64,000 nt of DNA, from positions 20,585-84,584 of the forward strand of contig NZ_BOPF01000045.1 of assembly GCF_016863615.1 (NCBI RefSeq), written 5' to 3'. Below the pieces are notes generated by a model, which was not told the origin of the DNA, searched no databases, and saw only the letters and a program-made list of their open reading frames with translations. The stretch comes from Virgisporangium aliadipatigenens (GTDB lineage Bacteria; Actinomycetota; Actinomycetes; Mycobacteriales; Micromonosporaceae). The translations under genes and the position numbers were made by a program. Below, in pieces: positions 47,897-56,370 of the stretch (position 1 is the first letter of the stretch; each line of letters begins with the position of its first letter).

Positions 47897-49051
47897 ATGA
47901 GACGTTCCCCCGGATGGAGAATCGGCGCGGTGGTCGCGGCGACGACGGCGCTGGTGGCGGGCGGTGCCGTCGCCACCCTGACCGGCGCGGAGGCCGCGGC
48001 GGCGTGCGGCTCGGGCTCCTTCAACGCCGAGGCCTACCTCAGCGGCGGCACCTGGACCGCCCGCAACGGCTCCAGCGTCAGGTACACCGGCACCGACATG
48101 GTCAGCGCGGTGCAGGCCGCGATCAACAGCCTCTCCGCCGGCCGCACCAGCAAGCAGCGCGTGGTCGTCTGGCAGGGCGGCACGATGTCCGCCAACGCGC
48201 GGATCAGCCTGCCGAGCTACACGACCATCGACGTCTGCGGCACGATCAACGTCACCGGTTCCGGCAGCGGCGACAAGGCGCCGCTGTACTCCCGAGGCGC
48301 CACCGACGTGGAGATCCAGCATCTGACCGTCACCGGAGCGCCGATCTACGGCATTTTTCTGCGGAACGTCACCAACGTGGTGCTCGGCACCATCGACATG
48401 CGCCTCTCCGGCGGCCTCGGCGTGCGCATCGACAACCGCGGTGACACCAGCCAGTGGACCCGCAACGTGCGCGTCGACACCGTCTACGTGTCCGGGGCGA
48501 GTTCGCACGCGATGGAGACCTACGGCGTCGACGGCCTCACGGTCGGCACCGTCACCGCCCGCAACGTCGGCGAGTCCGGCCTGCTCCTCAACCAGACGAT
48601 CAACGCCACGGTCGGCACCGTCGACGCGGAGAACGCCGGCGCCGGCACGGGCTACGCGGCGTTCCGCATGGCCAACCGCAACGGCCGCATCGGCAGCAGC
48701 TACAACACGAACATCCGTGTCGGCACGGTGCGCGCACGTGGCGGCGGCCGCGGCATCTTCTGCGTGTCGGAGAGCGGCGGCGCCGTCATCGACCGGGTCG
48801 ACATCGCCAACACCGGCAACAACGCGATCCTCGTCGAGAACTGCTACAACGTCGGCATCGCCACGAACGGCGGCACGATCAGCGGCGGCGGCGAGGTGCG
48901 ACTGGCGGCGCGCACGGAGTTCCCCGGCAACTCCAACATCACGCTGCAGAACTTCACGCTGACGAACAACACGATCCGCGAGAGCCCGTGCGGCACCGGG
49001 ACGGTCATCCGCAACATCACGTTGGTGAACTCGACCATCAACCGCTGCTGA
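47897..49051 (+). CDS. Secreted right-handed beta-helix protein (pectate-lyase/polygalacturonase superfamily fold)
   Basis: Exported protein of 384 residues; signal peptide 1-36 with a twin-Arg-free hydrophobic core (GAVVAATTALVAGGAVATL). The mature part is built of parallel beta-helix coils rich in Asn/Gly/Val/Thr (DVEIQHLTVTGAPIYGIFLR, NVVLGTIDMRLSGGLGVRID, LTVGTVTARNVGESGLLLNQ), with a cysteine pair near each end. Such folds occur in pectate lyases and other polysaccharide lyases/hydrolases; no catalytic Asp/Lys set can be assigned. ATG at 47897 with AGGAGGT seven bases upstream. Confidence 0.85.
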   Translation: MRRSPGWRIGAVVAATTALVAGGAVATLTGAEAAAACGSGSFNAEAYLSGGTWTARNGSSVRYTGTDMVSAVQAAINSLSAGRTSKQRVVVWQGGTMSANARISLPSYTTIDVCGTINVTGSGSGDKAPLYSRGATDVEIQHLTVTGAPIYGIFLRNVTNVVLGTIDMRLSGGLGVRIDNRGDTSQWTRNVRVDTVYVSGASSHAMETYGVDGLTVGTVTARNVGESGLLLNQTINATVGTVDAENAGAGTGYAAFRMANRNGRIGSSYNTNIRVGTVRARGGGRGIFCVSESGGAVIDRVDIANTGNNAILVENCYNVGIATNGGTISGGGEVRLAARTEFPGNSNITLQNFTLTNNTIRESPCGTGTVIRNITLVNSTINRC

Positions 49052-49059
49052 ACCCGCCG

Positions 49060-49136
49060 CGCCGATCTTGCAGTTGTGGCGGGGACAGTGGTGGGCAAAG
49101 CCGGACACACCGGGCACCACAACTGCAAGATCGGCG
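49060..49136. terminator. Long perfect inverted repeat between convergent genes
   Basis: Two perfect 20-base arms (49060-49079 and 49117-49136; left arm begins CGCCGATCTTGCAG) separated by 37 bases. Arm sequence has markedly lower GC than the surroundings. It serves convergent transcription from the beta-helix gene and the TetR fragment; I have the impression that this arm sequence recurs in many actinobacterial genomes. Confidence 0.7.
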
Positions 49137-49142
49137 AAAGCA

Positions 49143-49505
49143 TCAGGCGAGGCGGAGGCCGTCGACGACGATCGCAAGCGCACGGGCGCCGTCACCGGCG
49201 TGCCGCAGCGCGGCACCCGTGCCCACGATGACCGCCCTCAGTTCGTGCGCACTCACGTCGGGACGGACGCGGCCGGTTCGTTGGGCCCGTTCGAGCAGGC
49301 GGGCCAGCGCGATAAGCACCAAGTGTTCGGGGCGGTTCGCGTCGCTTCCTGCTGCCGGAGCCACCTCTCCGAACGAGTCTCCTCCGCGGCACTCGTGGAC
49401 CAATTCGGTGAAGAAGTCGAAGAAGGCTCGCCCGGGATCGGACCCATGCGCCAAATGATCGGCCCGGTCCGCCAGCCGTTGCAGCCGTCTCCCGTCGGTG
49501 TCCAT
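49143..49505 (-). pseudogene. C-terminal fragment of a TetR-family regulator
   Basis: The 120 residues from MDTDGRRLQRLADRADHLA to DGLRLA match only the ligand-binding half of TetR regulators with the SbtR-like C-terminal domain (GRAFFDFFTELVHECRGGDS, LARLLERAQRTGRVRPDVSA, ELRAVIVGTGAALRHA). The N-terminal HTH of about 60 residues is absent in all frames; the DUF6907 gene abuts 8 bases upstream. So the gene lost its DNA-binding half, probably when the small gene group to its right was inserted. It might still be translated. Confidence 0.55.
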
Positions 49506-49513
49506 CGGGCTCC

Positions 49514-49837
49514 TCAGCTCGTCATCGGCACGAGCGCGCCGAGTGTCGCGTGCAAAGCACGAGCGACCTCTTCGTCGAGGAGGTACCGACCGGCTTTTCC
49601 GGTGACCGGGTCGCGGATGACCATTTCGATCGAGACCGGCGCCGTCTCCAACGGTTCGTCGATCACGCAGGTGAGCTGCGCGGTGATCACGACGCCGCCG
49701 ATCCGGTTTTCGGCGATCCGGAGAGGCGCACTCAGGTGACAGGGAACGGGGTTCGACCGTCCACAGAATCGGGGATCGCACCACGAGGGATGGGCAAAAT
49801 CGCCGGATATCAAAGGCAGGGTGGCCGGCACGGTCAT
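49514..49837 (-). CDS. DUF6907-like small protein
   Basis: Protein of 107 residues. The HPSWCDPRFCGR segment (two Cys flanking Asp-Pro) and the closing LLDEEVARALHATLGALVP match the DUF6907 type found in small actinobacterial genes near HTH regulators. Function unknown; the Cys/His set suggests a small metal-binding site. ATG start; it is divergent from the broken HTH-TPR regulator at 50024. Confidence 0.65.
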   Translation of the reverse strand: MTVPATLPLISGDFAHPSWCDPRFCGRSNPVPCHLSAPLRIAENRIGGVVITAQLTCVIDEPLETAPVSIEMVIRDPVTGKAGRYLLDEEVARALHATLGALVPMTS

Positions 49838-50023
49838 GGTTCGCTCCTAACGACGTCGGCTGAGGCCACCATCAAACACCGATTTGCTTGGACGATCCGG
49901 GTCCGCCGTGTAGGCCGCCGCGATCAGCGCTGTAGTCCCCTTTGTAGTCCGGCGTCAGAACATTCGCCGCCGGCTTCGTACGATGCGATATCTTCGAGGA
50001 CACACGGACACGCGGAGGCATTG

Positions 50024-51080
50024 GTGAGGCCCAGCGGGTACGGCGCTCAGCTTCAGCGCTTCAGGAAGCACTACAAGCTCACGCAGCAGGGCGTGGCCGA
50101 GCAGCTCGCGGCGCTGGCGTGGAAGCATCACAAGAGGATTCTCGGTGTCGACCGCCAAATGGTGTCCAAGTGGGAACGAGAACGAAAGCTTCCGGACACG
50201 CGATACCGAAAGCTCCTGTGTCAGCTATTCGGCGTTTCGGAGCAGCAGCTCGGTTTTCGTCCGAGCCTCCCCGAGATCGAAGAGATGGCGAATGGCCTGG
50301 AGTCCCCACTGGATGTCGCCGAACGTATGCAAATGCTCATCGGGTCGAACGCGGACGAGGAGGCGCTGAACCAATTCGACAGATTCATTCACCTGGTTGT
50401 CGACGAGTACGAGGACGCCGGTCCGGGCGGTCTCGCGCACCGCGTGGTGCGGCAACGCAAGCATGTCCAGCGGCTGCTCGACGGTCATCAGCCTCCACGG
50501 CAACGCGCCCGGCGATTTCCGTCGCGCCGTCGATCTCGCTCGCGACGGGCAGCAGTATGCAGCCGACAGTTCGCAGATCATTCGGCTCGCGGCCAACGGT
50601 GAGGCCCGAGCGCTCGCGAAGCTGGGCGACCGACGGGGAGTCGACGGTGCTGTCGGGCGCGCTTTCGAAATCTCCGACCGGCTCGATGCGCCGGCCGGAG
50701 TGAGCCCGTGCATCTCGTTCGGGCTGTACAGCACGGCGCGCACCGCCGCCAACGCGGCCACGGCTTTTGTCGCGCTGCGGAGACCTGATCGCGTGCGGGA
50801 GTATGTCGCGCAGGTCATGCCGGTCTTCGAGGCCTCGTCGTCACGATGGAGTCAGTCATTGGTGCGAATGGACATGGCGACGGCATTCGTCACGGCCGAC
50901 CATCCGGAACCGGAGCGCGGAGCGGAACTCGTGACGGAGGCGCTGATGATCTCCGCTGACCGTCCGATCACGTCGGTACTCCAGCGCGGTCGTGAGTTCC
51001 TCGCGGCCACAGAGAAATGGAGCGGACTTCCGGCGGTCCGACAGGCTGCCGACGCCTTGCGGGCGGCGGGAAACCGGTGA
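50024..51080 (+). pseudogene. Frameshifted/internally deleted HTH-TPR transcriptional regulator
   Basis: A GTG at 50024 (GGAGG six bases upstream) starts an XRE-type regulator: HTH YGAQLQRFRKHYKLTQQGVA and ILGVDRQMVSKWERERKLP, then LFGVSEQQLGFRPSLPE and helical sequence to about HVQRLLDGHQ (50490). At that point the frame changes: downstream, in the next frame, the TPR-like C-terminus continues (DFRRAVDLARDGQQYAADSS, GEARALAKLGDRRGVDGAVG, VLQRGREFLAATEKWSGLPA) to the stop at 51080. About 60 residues of the TPR region expected in relatives are missing as well, so a deletion rather than a single-base error is likely. Codon use is a little less GC3-rich than neighbours. Confidence 0.6.
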
Positions 51081-51742
51081 CCGCCGAGCCGGTTCAGGCG
51101 CGAACGACACCACAGGACGAGGACTGGCGACGGTTCAGTGCGCTGTCCCGAATGGCGAATCACTGGGATCGTCCAGGGTGGACCGATGGCCGACAGGCGT
51201 ACTACTGGTACCTCACCTTCGACTCACCGGCCCTGCGGGATCTCGCCGTCTCCTGCCAACGTCGACTTGACCTGCCCTTTCTCGATCCTGTCCCGCCGTT
51301 CGGAATCCATCTGACAATGCCCAGGATCGGCTGGTCCGACGAGGTGTCGCCGGCCGAGGTGCAACGGATCGCCGAGGCCGCCGTTGCGGAGTGCTCGGCC
51401 GTCCGGCGGTTCGACCTGGGGGTGGGGCCGTTGTCCGGCTCGGCGGGCGCCGTGCGATTCAGCGTCACGCCGTGGGAACAACTGGTCCTGCTGCATGACC
51501 GTTTGCGCGGTGCCGTTGCGAGCGTTCTCGGCCCGGGCCGTCCGGCGGCCGAGTTCCGTCCGCATGTCGGCATCGCCTACTGCAACCGAGCCGTTCCGGC
51601 CGCGCCGCTGGTCGCCCGGGTCGCGACGCTGCGCGCTCTGCCGCTCGTCACCGTGCCGGTCGACCGGGTGGAGTTGGTGCTCGTCCGGCGACAGGAACGC
51701 GCATATGCCTGGACGACGCTCGAGTCCCTGATGTTGCGGTGA
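51077..51742 (+). CDS. 2H-phosphodiesterase / 2'-5' RNA ligase-like protein
   Basis: Protein of 221 residues with two HxT-type motifs of the 2H phosphoesterase fold: FGIHLTMPRIGW and FRPHVGIAYCN, about 110 residues apart (the second reads HVG rather than HxT). It may act on 2',3'-cyclic phosphates or similar. GTG at 51077 overlaps the TGA of the preceding regulator pseudogene by GTGA, so the two formed one operon, a pairing that I associate with Streptomyces-type accessory loci. Length and motif spacing are normal. Confidence 0.72.
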   Translation: MTAEPVQARTTPQDEDWRRFSALSRMANHWDRPGWTDGRQAYYWYLTFDSPALRDLAVSCQRRLDLPFLDPVPPFGIHLTMPRIGWSDEVSPAEVQRIAEAAVAECSAVRRFDLGVGPLSGSAGAVRFSVTPWEQLVLLHDRLRGAVASVLGPGRPAAEFRPHVGIAYCNRAVPAAPLVARVATLRALPLVTVPVDRVELVLVRRQERAYAWTTLESLMLR

Positions 51743-51984
51743 CCGTACGGGCTGCCGGCCTGCCACCGAACGACTGTGGGGTGGACGTCGGTCGGTGGCG
51801 TGTGGTGTCCTCGCCTCCCGCGATCGCCGCTCGGATCTCCGGTGCGCCCGCCGAGATCGGCCTCGTGCCCGAGGGCCGGCCGAAAGGATTCCGCCTTGGC
51901 GGCCACGGCTTGAACATGCCGCCAGCGGCGGGGCAACGGTTGCACCATCAACTCTTCGGCGACATCGCGGGACCGTGCAGGTGA
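51739..51984 (+). CDS. Hypothetical 81-residue ORF
   Basis: A GTG overlapping the preceding stop by GTGA opens an 81-codon frame (MTVRAAGLPPNDCGVDVGRW...). Composition is ordinary but there is no recognisable domain and third-position GC is only moderate. Coupling by position is the main reason to list it; the 340 bases from 51743 to 52081 hold nothing else. Confidence 0.25.
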   Translation: MTVRAAGLPPNDCGVDVGRWRVVSSPPAIAARISGAPAEIGLVPEGRPKGFRLGGHGLNMPPAAGQRLHHQLFGDIAGPCR

Positions 51985-52081
51985 GTGCGACATACCCCGG
52001 CACGATAAACCAGCTTCCGCGCCGCGGCGGTGGGACAGTTTGTGCGACATGTGGCGGCGCTCATGGTCGAATGTGGCGCCC

Positions 52082-52330
52082 ATGATCTCGGCGCTCGACG
52101 CGCTGCGGGACTACATCGACCGCGGCTTTCCGGCCCACTACGCCTATCGGGGCCGCCCGTACCTGGCTGCCGGGTTCCTGCAACGGATGCTGCGCGACCT
52201 ACCCGTCGAGCGCCTGCCCGACCGTTACCGCGATGCCGTGCGCCGGCAGGTGGATCCGATCGAACCGGTAGCGCTCGCCACCTACCACGATGCCGCGGTG
52301 ACGCTGGTGCTGGCGCACTGTTCCCGTTAG
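52082..52330 (+). CDS. Hypothetical small protein
   Basis: Protein of 82 residues (MISALDALRDYIDRGFPAHY, VERLPDRYRDAVRRQVDPIE, ALATYHDAAVTLVLAHCSR), amphipathic and soluble, with no family I recognise. ATG at 52082; an upstream ATG at 52040 is possible but adds a Trp/Arg-rich stretch without a ribosome-binding site. Convergent with DUF1304, four bases apart. Confidence 0.5.
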   Translation: MISALDALRDYIDRGFPAHYAYRGRPYLAAGFLQRMLRDLPVERLPDRYRDAVRRQVDPIEPVALATYHDAAVTLVLAHCSR

Positions 52331-52334
52331 CGGC

Positions 52335-52730
52335 TCAGCCGACCACTGTGGACAGTGCCAGCGCCACGACGGCCACCAGCGGCGGGACGGCCTGCATCGC
52401 GGCCGCGCGCGCGAAGCGCATTCCGCCGCTGGCGATGAGCACGACACCGGCGCCGGCCATGCAGCCGGCCGCGAGCGCGATGAGCGTGGCGCCGACGACC
52501 CGTTCGTCCATGGCGAGCGCGATCGCTCCGGCGAGCCCGCCGAACGCCAGGAACAGGTTGTAGAACCCCTGGTTGAACGCCCAGGGCCGGATGGCGTCGG
52601 CGTCCCCCTGGGACTGTACCGAGAAGCGCCGCCACACGGCCGGGCGGCTGAAGAGCAGGCTCTCCATGGCGAAGAACGCGATGTGGAGCAGGGACGCGAC
52701 GACAACGGCGACAGCGGCTAGAGTAAGCAC
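52335..52730 (-). CDS. DUF1304 family membrane protein
   Basis: Protein of 131 residues with four transmembrane helices (about 3-22, 52-70, 78-98, 108-128). LHIAFFAMESLLFSRPAVWRRF and the NQGFYNLFLAFGGLAG segment are diagnostic for DUF1304. Function unknown. It is divergent from the TetR regulator at 52774 with a clear shared operator, so its expression is probably repressed by that protein and induced by a small molecule; a transport or stress role is likely. Confidence 0.9.
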   Translation of the reverse strand: MLTLAAVAVVVASLLHIAFFAMESLLFSRPAVWRRFSVQSQGDADAIRPWAFNQGFYNLFLAFGGLAGAIALAMDERVVGATLIALAAGCMAGAGVVLIASGGMRFARAAAMQAVPPLVAVVALALSTVVG

Positions 52731-52737
52731 CGGGCTA

Positions 52738-52759
52738 TATTGAACCGATCAGTTCAATA
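52738..52759. promoter_or_regulatory. TetR operator between DUF1304 and tetR
   Basis: TATTGAAC-N6-GTTCAATA with a near-symmetric centre (CGATCA); 22 bp, starting seven bases before the DUF1304 ATG and ending 14 before the tetR GTG. AT-rich against the background. Confidence 0.75.
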
Positions 52760-52773
52760 CGTCAAGGAGAGCC

Positions 52774-53319
52774 GTGCCACGAAAGAAGACGTTCGATACG
52801 GCCGATGCCATCCGCGCCGCGCGCGACCGCTTCTGGCAGTACGGCTACGCGGCCACCTCCCTGAACGACCTCGAGGCCGTCACCGGGCTCAACCGGTCCA
52901 GCCTGTATCAGGCGTTCGGCGGCAAGCGGCAGCTGTTCGCGCTCGCGCTCGACAACTATCTCGAGGAGGTGGCGATCCCGCGGCTCGCTGCCCTGGAGGC
53001 CCCGGACGCCGGCCCCGCCACGATCGCCGCCTACTTCCGCGGCTTCACCAAGCTTCCGCCATACCTCGGCTGCCTGATGGTCAACACCATCACCGAACTG
53101 GGACCGCACGACGAGGCGGCCCGCGCGGCCGGCGCGAAGTACCGCCTGCGGGTGCGGCGCGCGTTCGAGAACGCACTGGCGGGAAGCGAGTGCGCGGGGC
53201 GCCGGGCGGAGTTGCTCACCGGCGCCCTGATCGGCCTGCTCGCCACCGCGCGCCTGTCCCGCACGACCGCCGCGCACCTCGCGCGCGACACCGCCGCCGA
53301 GGTCGACACCTGGGCCTGA
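52774..53319 (+). CDS. TetR/AcrR-family transcriptional regulator
   Basis: Repressor of 181 residues. HTH: DAIRAARDRFWQYGYAATSL with NDLEAVTGLNRSSLYQAFGG, recognition helix at SSLYQAF. The C-terminal ligand domain includes PPYLGCLMVNTITELGPHDE typical of the AcrR/NemR-like group that senses electrophiles or quinones. GTG start at 52774 preceded by GGAGA. Divergent from DUF1304 and presumably binding the 22-bp palindrome between them, so it should repress both itself and the membrane protein. Confidence 0.9.
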   Translation: MPRKKTFDTADAIRAARDRFWQYGYAATSLNDLEAVTGLNRSSLYQAFGGKRQLFALALDNYLEEVAIPRLAALEAPDAGPATIAAYFRGFTKLPPYLGCLMVNTITELGPHDEAARAAGAKYRLRVRRAFENALAGSECAGRRAELLTGALIGLLATARLSRTTAAHLARDTAAEVDTWA

Positions 53320-53333
53320 GACCGGTCCGGCGC

Positions 53334-54905
53334 TCAGTACACCAACCGGTGCGCGCCGCGGATCAGTCCGGCGTACGCGTCGCCGGTGAGCAGGCGGGCG
53401 CGCGCCATGGCCGCACGCGCGGCGTTCGCACCCGGGGCGCCGTGCACTCCCCCACCGGGGTGCGCGCTCGAGGACGCCAGGTACAGCCGGTCGACCGGGG
53501 TGTCCGCCCGGCCCAGCCCCGGCACCGGCCGCAGGAACAGCTGCTGGAACGCCGCCGACGTGCCGCCGTTGATCGCACCGCCGAACAGCGACGGGTTGTG
53601 CCGCTGCAACTGGCGCGGCCCCGCCACGTACCGGCCGACGATCAGGTCCCGGAAGCCCGGCGCGCACTCCTCGAACGCCTGCTCGACCCGTTCCAGGTGG
53701 GCCTGCACGTCACGGAGAGCGTCGCGCGGCACGTGCGTGTACGCCCACAGCGACTCGGTCCCCGCCGGCGAGCGCGTGGCGTCGGCGGTCGTCATCTGCC
53801 CGGCCAGCAGGAACGGCCGTTCCGGCACCCGGCCCGCGGTCAGGTCACCGGCGAACGTCGACAGCTCCGCCAGGTCCCCGCCCAGGTGCACCGTCCCGGC
53901 CCGGCCCACCGCCGGGTTCTTCCACGGCACCGGCCCGGACAGCGCCCAGTCCACCTTCACCGTGGCGTTGTCCCAGTGGAAGTTGCGCAGGTCCGACACC
54001 ATCCGCGGCGGCAGGTGATCGACGCCCACGAGATCCTTGTACAGCTGCGGCGCCGGAACGTCCGCCAGCACCGCGCGTCGGGCCCGGAAGTGCCGGCCGT
54101 CGCCGCAGCGCACGCCGAGCGCCTTGCCGTTCGCCACGACGACGCGGTCGACCCACGCGTGGCACTCGATCCGGCCACCCTTGCGCTCCAGGCGTGAGAC
54201 CAGCGCGTCGGTGATCCTCTGCGCCCCGCCCACCGGCACCGGATACCCGTACTGCTGCCCCAACATCGCCAGCAGCCAGCCGTAGCCGCCGCTCGCCGCA
54301 TCCTCCGGCGACAGATCCGTGTGCAGGGCCAGGCAGGTCAGCAGCAGCTTCGCGCCCTCGCCGGCGAACAGTTCGTCGCGCAGCACCCGCACCGGCAGCA
54401 GGAACAGCCGGGCCAGCCGCAGCGCCTCCGCCGTTCCGCCCCGGCGCAGCACACCGGCCGCCCCGCGCACCGGCGGGAACGGCGTCAGCAGCGACTCCAG
54501 CAGCGGTTCGGAGACGGACTCCCAGAGGCGGTAGGTGCGGCGCCACGCGTCCGCGTCCGACGGGGCGAACGCGGCAACCGACTCGGCCGTCGCGTCGAGA
54601 TCCCTTTCGAGAAGAGCGGCCCGGCCGTCCGGCAGCGCGTGCGCCACCACGGCCGGCGAATGCGTCCACTCGATGTCCAGATCGAGCGCCGCCAGCGGCG
54701 ACCCCTTCGCCGCCAACGGATAGAACGCGCTGCACAGGTCGCTCAGATACCCCGGCGCGGTGATCTCCCCGGAGCGCACCGCACCACCGACCTCGTCGGT
54801 CGCCTCCAGCACCACCACGTCCCAGCCGGCGTCGGCGAGCAGGTTCGCCGCGACCAGCCCGTTGTGCCCCGCCCCGACCACCACCGCATCGACGGTCTCC
54901 GCCAT
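53334..54905 (-). CDS. Phytoene-dehydrogenase-like FAD-dependent oxidoreductase
   Basis: Flavoprotein of 523 residues of the CrtI/PDS family. N-terminal dinucleotide fold VDAVVVGAGHNGLVAANLLA, ligand Glu in VVVLEATDEVGGAVRSGE, and the C-terminal FAD motif read as LYLASSSAHPGGGVHGAPG. Such enzymes desaturate or isomerise isoprenoids, but actinobacteria also have several uncharacterised paralogues of this type next to SDR and SRPBCC genes, as here. ATG at 54905 (MAETVDAVVV) fits the family; an ATG four codons upstream is possible. Divergent from the SDR, 42 bases apart. Confidence 0.87.
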   Translation of the reverse strand: MAETVDAVVVGAGHNGLVAANLLADAGWDVVVLEATDEVGGAVRSGEITAPGYLSDLCSAFYPLAAKGSPLAALDLDIEWTHSPAVVAHALPDGRAALLERDLDATAESVAAFAPSDADAWRRTYRLWESVSEPLLESLLTPFPPVRGAAGVLRRGGTAEALRLARLFLLPVRVLRDELFAGEGAKLLLTCLALHTDLSPEDAASGGYGWLLAMLGQQYGYPVPVGGAQRITDALVSRLERKGGRIECHAWVDRVVVANGKALGVRCGDGRHFRARRAVLADVPAPQLYKDLVGVDHLPPRMVSDLRNFHWDNATVKVDWALSGPVPWKNPAVGRAGTVHLGGDLAELSTFAGDLTAGRVPERPFLLAGQMTTADATRSPAGTESLWAYTHVPRDALRDVQAHLERVEQAFEECAPGFRDLIVGRYVAGPRQLQRHNPSLFGGAINGGTSAAFQQLFLRPVPGLGRADTPVDRLYLASSSAHPGGGVHGAPGANAARAAMARARLLTGDAYAGLIRGAHRLVY

Positions 54906-54947
54906 GGTGGAGGGCATACCCCGCCACGCCGCGGGTAAGCGGCCGGG

Positions 54948-55853
54948 ATGTCGCTGCGTCGCCCGCTGTCCGAATCCGTCGTCGTGCTGACCGGTGCCTC
55001 CGGCGGGATCGGCGCCGCCACCGCCGAGGCCCTCGCCCGGCACGGGACCGCCGTGGTGCTCGCCGGGCGCGGGCCGGACGCGCTGGCCGAGGTGGCGCAG
55101 CGCTGCCGGGCGGCGGGTGGTCGGGCGTTGGACGTTCCCACGGAAATAACGGATCGGGCGGCGGTGGCGGCGCTGGCCGACAAGGCCGAGTCGCGATACG
55201 GCCGGATCGACGCCTGGATCAACAACGCGTCCGTCGGGCTCTATGCCGCGCTCGAGGACGCCCCGGTCGAGCAGGTGCGCCGCACCATCGAGGTGAACGT
55301 CTTCGGCTACCTGCACGGCGTCCAGGAGGCGCTGCCCCGGATGCGCGCCACGGGCGGCGGGGTGCTGGTGAACGTCGCGTCGGTGCTCGGCGCCGTCACC
55401 ACCCCCTTCATGGGCGCCTACAACCTCAGCAAACACGCCGTGCGGGCGCTCTCCGACACGCTGCGCCAGGAGATCGGCGACGAGCCGGTCTCCGTCTGCA
55501 CCGTGCTGCCCGCCTCGATCGACACGCCCTTCTACCCGAACGCCGCCAACGTCACCGGGCGCACACCCCGCCCGATTCCGCCGGTGTACCGGCCGGAGAC
55601 GGTCGCCACGACGATCGTGCGGGTGCTGCGCCGGCCGCGTCGCGAGGCGTACGCGGGTGCGCTCGGCCACGCCATGGCCATCGGCCAACGCATCGCCCCC
55701 GGCCTCACCGAACGCGGCATGGGCTGGTACGGGGCGCGGGCGGCGTTCAGCCCGGGGCGGGCGCCGGTCAGCACGGGAAACCTCTACCGGCCCAGCGCAC
55801 TGCTGCTCGGCGGCCTGGCGGCGGCCGTCGCCTATCGCCGAATCACCCGTTAG
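54948..55853 (+). CDS. Short-chain dehydrogenase/reductase with C-terminal membrane-type extension
   Basis: SDR of 301 residues. Cofactor loop VLTGASGGIGAATAEALARH, NNASVGLYAALEDA, active-site NVASVLGAVTTPFMGAYNLS with the YxxxK pair as YNLSK. The C-terminal 60 residues (HAMAIGQRIAPGLTERGM ... ALLLGGLAAAVAYRRITR) end in a hydrophobic stretch that may anchor it to membrane. Faces the phytoene-dehydrogenase-like gene divergently and precedes SRPBCC in the same direction; the three genes probably modify one lipid or isoprenoid. Confidence 0.85.
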   Translation: MSLRRPLSESVVVLTGASGGIGAATAEALARHGTAVVLAGRGPDALAEVAQRCRAAGGRALDVPTEITDRAAVAALADKAESRYGRIDAWINNASVGLYAALEDAPVEQVRRTIEVNVFGYLHGVQEALPRMRATGGGVLVNVASVLGAVTTPFMGAYNLSKHAVRALSDTLRQEIGDEPVSVCTVLPASIDTPFYPNAANVTGRTPRPIPPVYRPETVATTIVRVLRRPRREAYAGALGHAMAIGQRIAPGLTERGMGWYGARAAFSPGRAPVSTGNLYRPSALLLGGLAAAVAYRRITR

Positions 55854-55883
55854 ACCGAGCCCCAGCTGGGCAGACTGACTCCT

Positions 55884-56363
55884 ATGTCGACCACGACGCG
55901 GCTGATGAACGCCGACCCGCAGCAGGTATGGGCCGTTCTGTCGAACGGGTGGAGCTACAGCGACTGGGTGGTGGGCACGGTGCACATCCGCGACGTCGCC
56001 CCCGACTGGCCCGCGGTGGGCACGCGCATCCACCACAAGGCGGGGCCGTGGCCGTTCTCGCTCAAGGACAGCTCCACCGTCCTGTCCTGCGAGCCGGGGC
56101 GCGACCTGCTGCTGAAGGTGCGCCTGTGGCCACTGGGCGCCGGCACGGTCCGGATCACGCTGCAGGAGGTCGGGCCGCGGGCCACGCGGGTGACGATGGT
56201 GGAGGAGTTCACCGACGGCCCCATGCTCGGCGTCCGGAACGCCCTCGGCGACACCCTCCTGCACTACCGCAACCGGGAAGCGTTGCGGCGCCTGGAGGAT
56301 CTGGCCGTCGGACACACATCCGACGCGTCGACGCCTGTCGCGGTGCGATCCGGTCGTTCATGA
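55884..56363 (+). CDS. SRPBCC-family protein
   Basis: Protein of 159 residues of the START/Bet v1-like fold (TTTRLMNADPQQVWAVLSNG, SYSDWVVGTVHIRDV, HHKAGPWPFSLKDSSTVLSC, LLHYRNREALRRLEDLAVG). These proteins bind hydrophobic ligands in a central cavity and often work as cyclases, dehydratases or carriers for lipids or polyketides. ATG at 55884, 30 bases after the SDR stop, so likely cotranscribed with it. Substrate not predictable. Confidence 0.82.
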   Translation: MSTTTRLMNADPQQVWAVLSNGWSYSDWVVGTVHIRDVAPDWPAVGTRIHHKAGPWPFSLKDSSTVLSCEPGRDLLLKVRLWPLGAGTVRITLQEVGPRATRVTMVEEFTDGPMLGVRNALGDTLLHYRNREALRRLEDLAVGHTSDASTPVAVRSGRS

Positions 56364-56370
56364 TTCCCGG

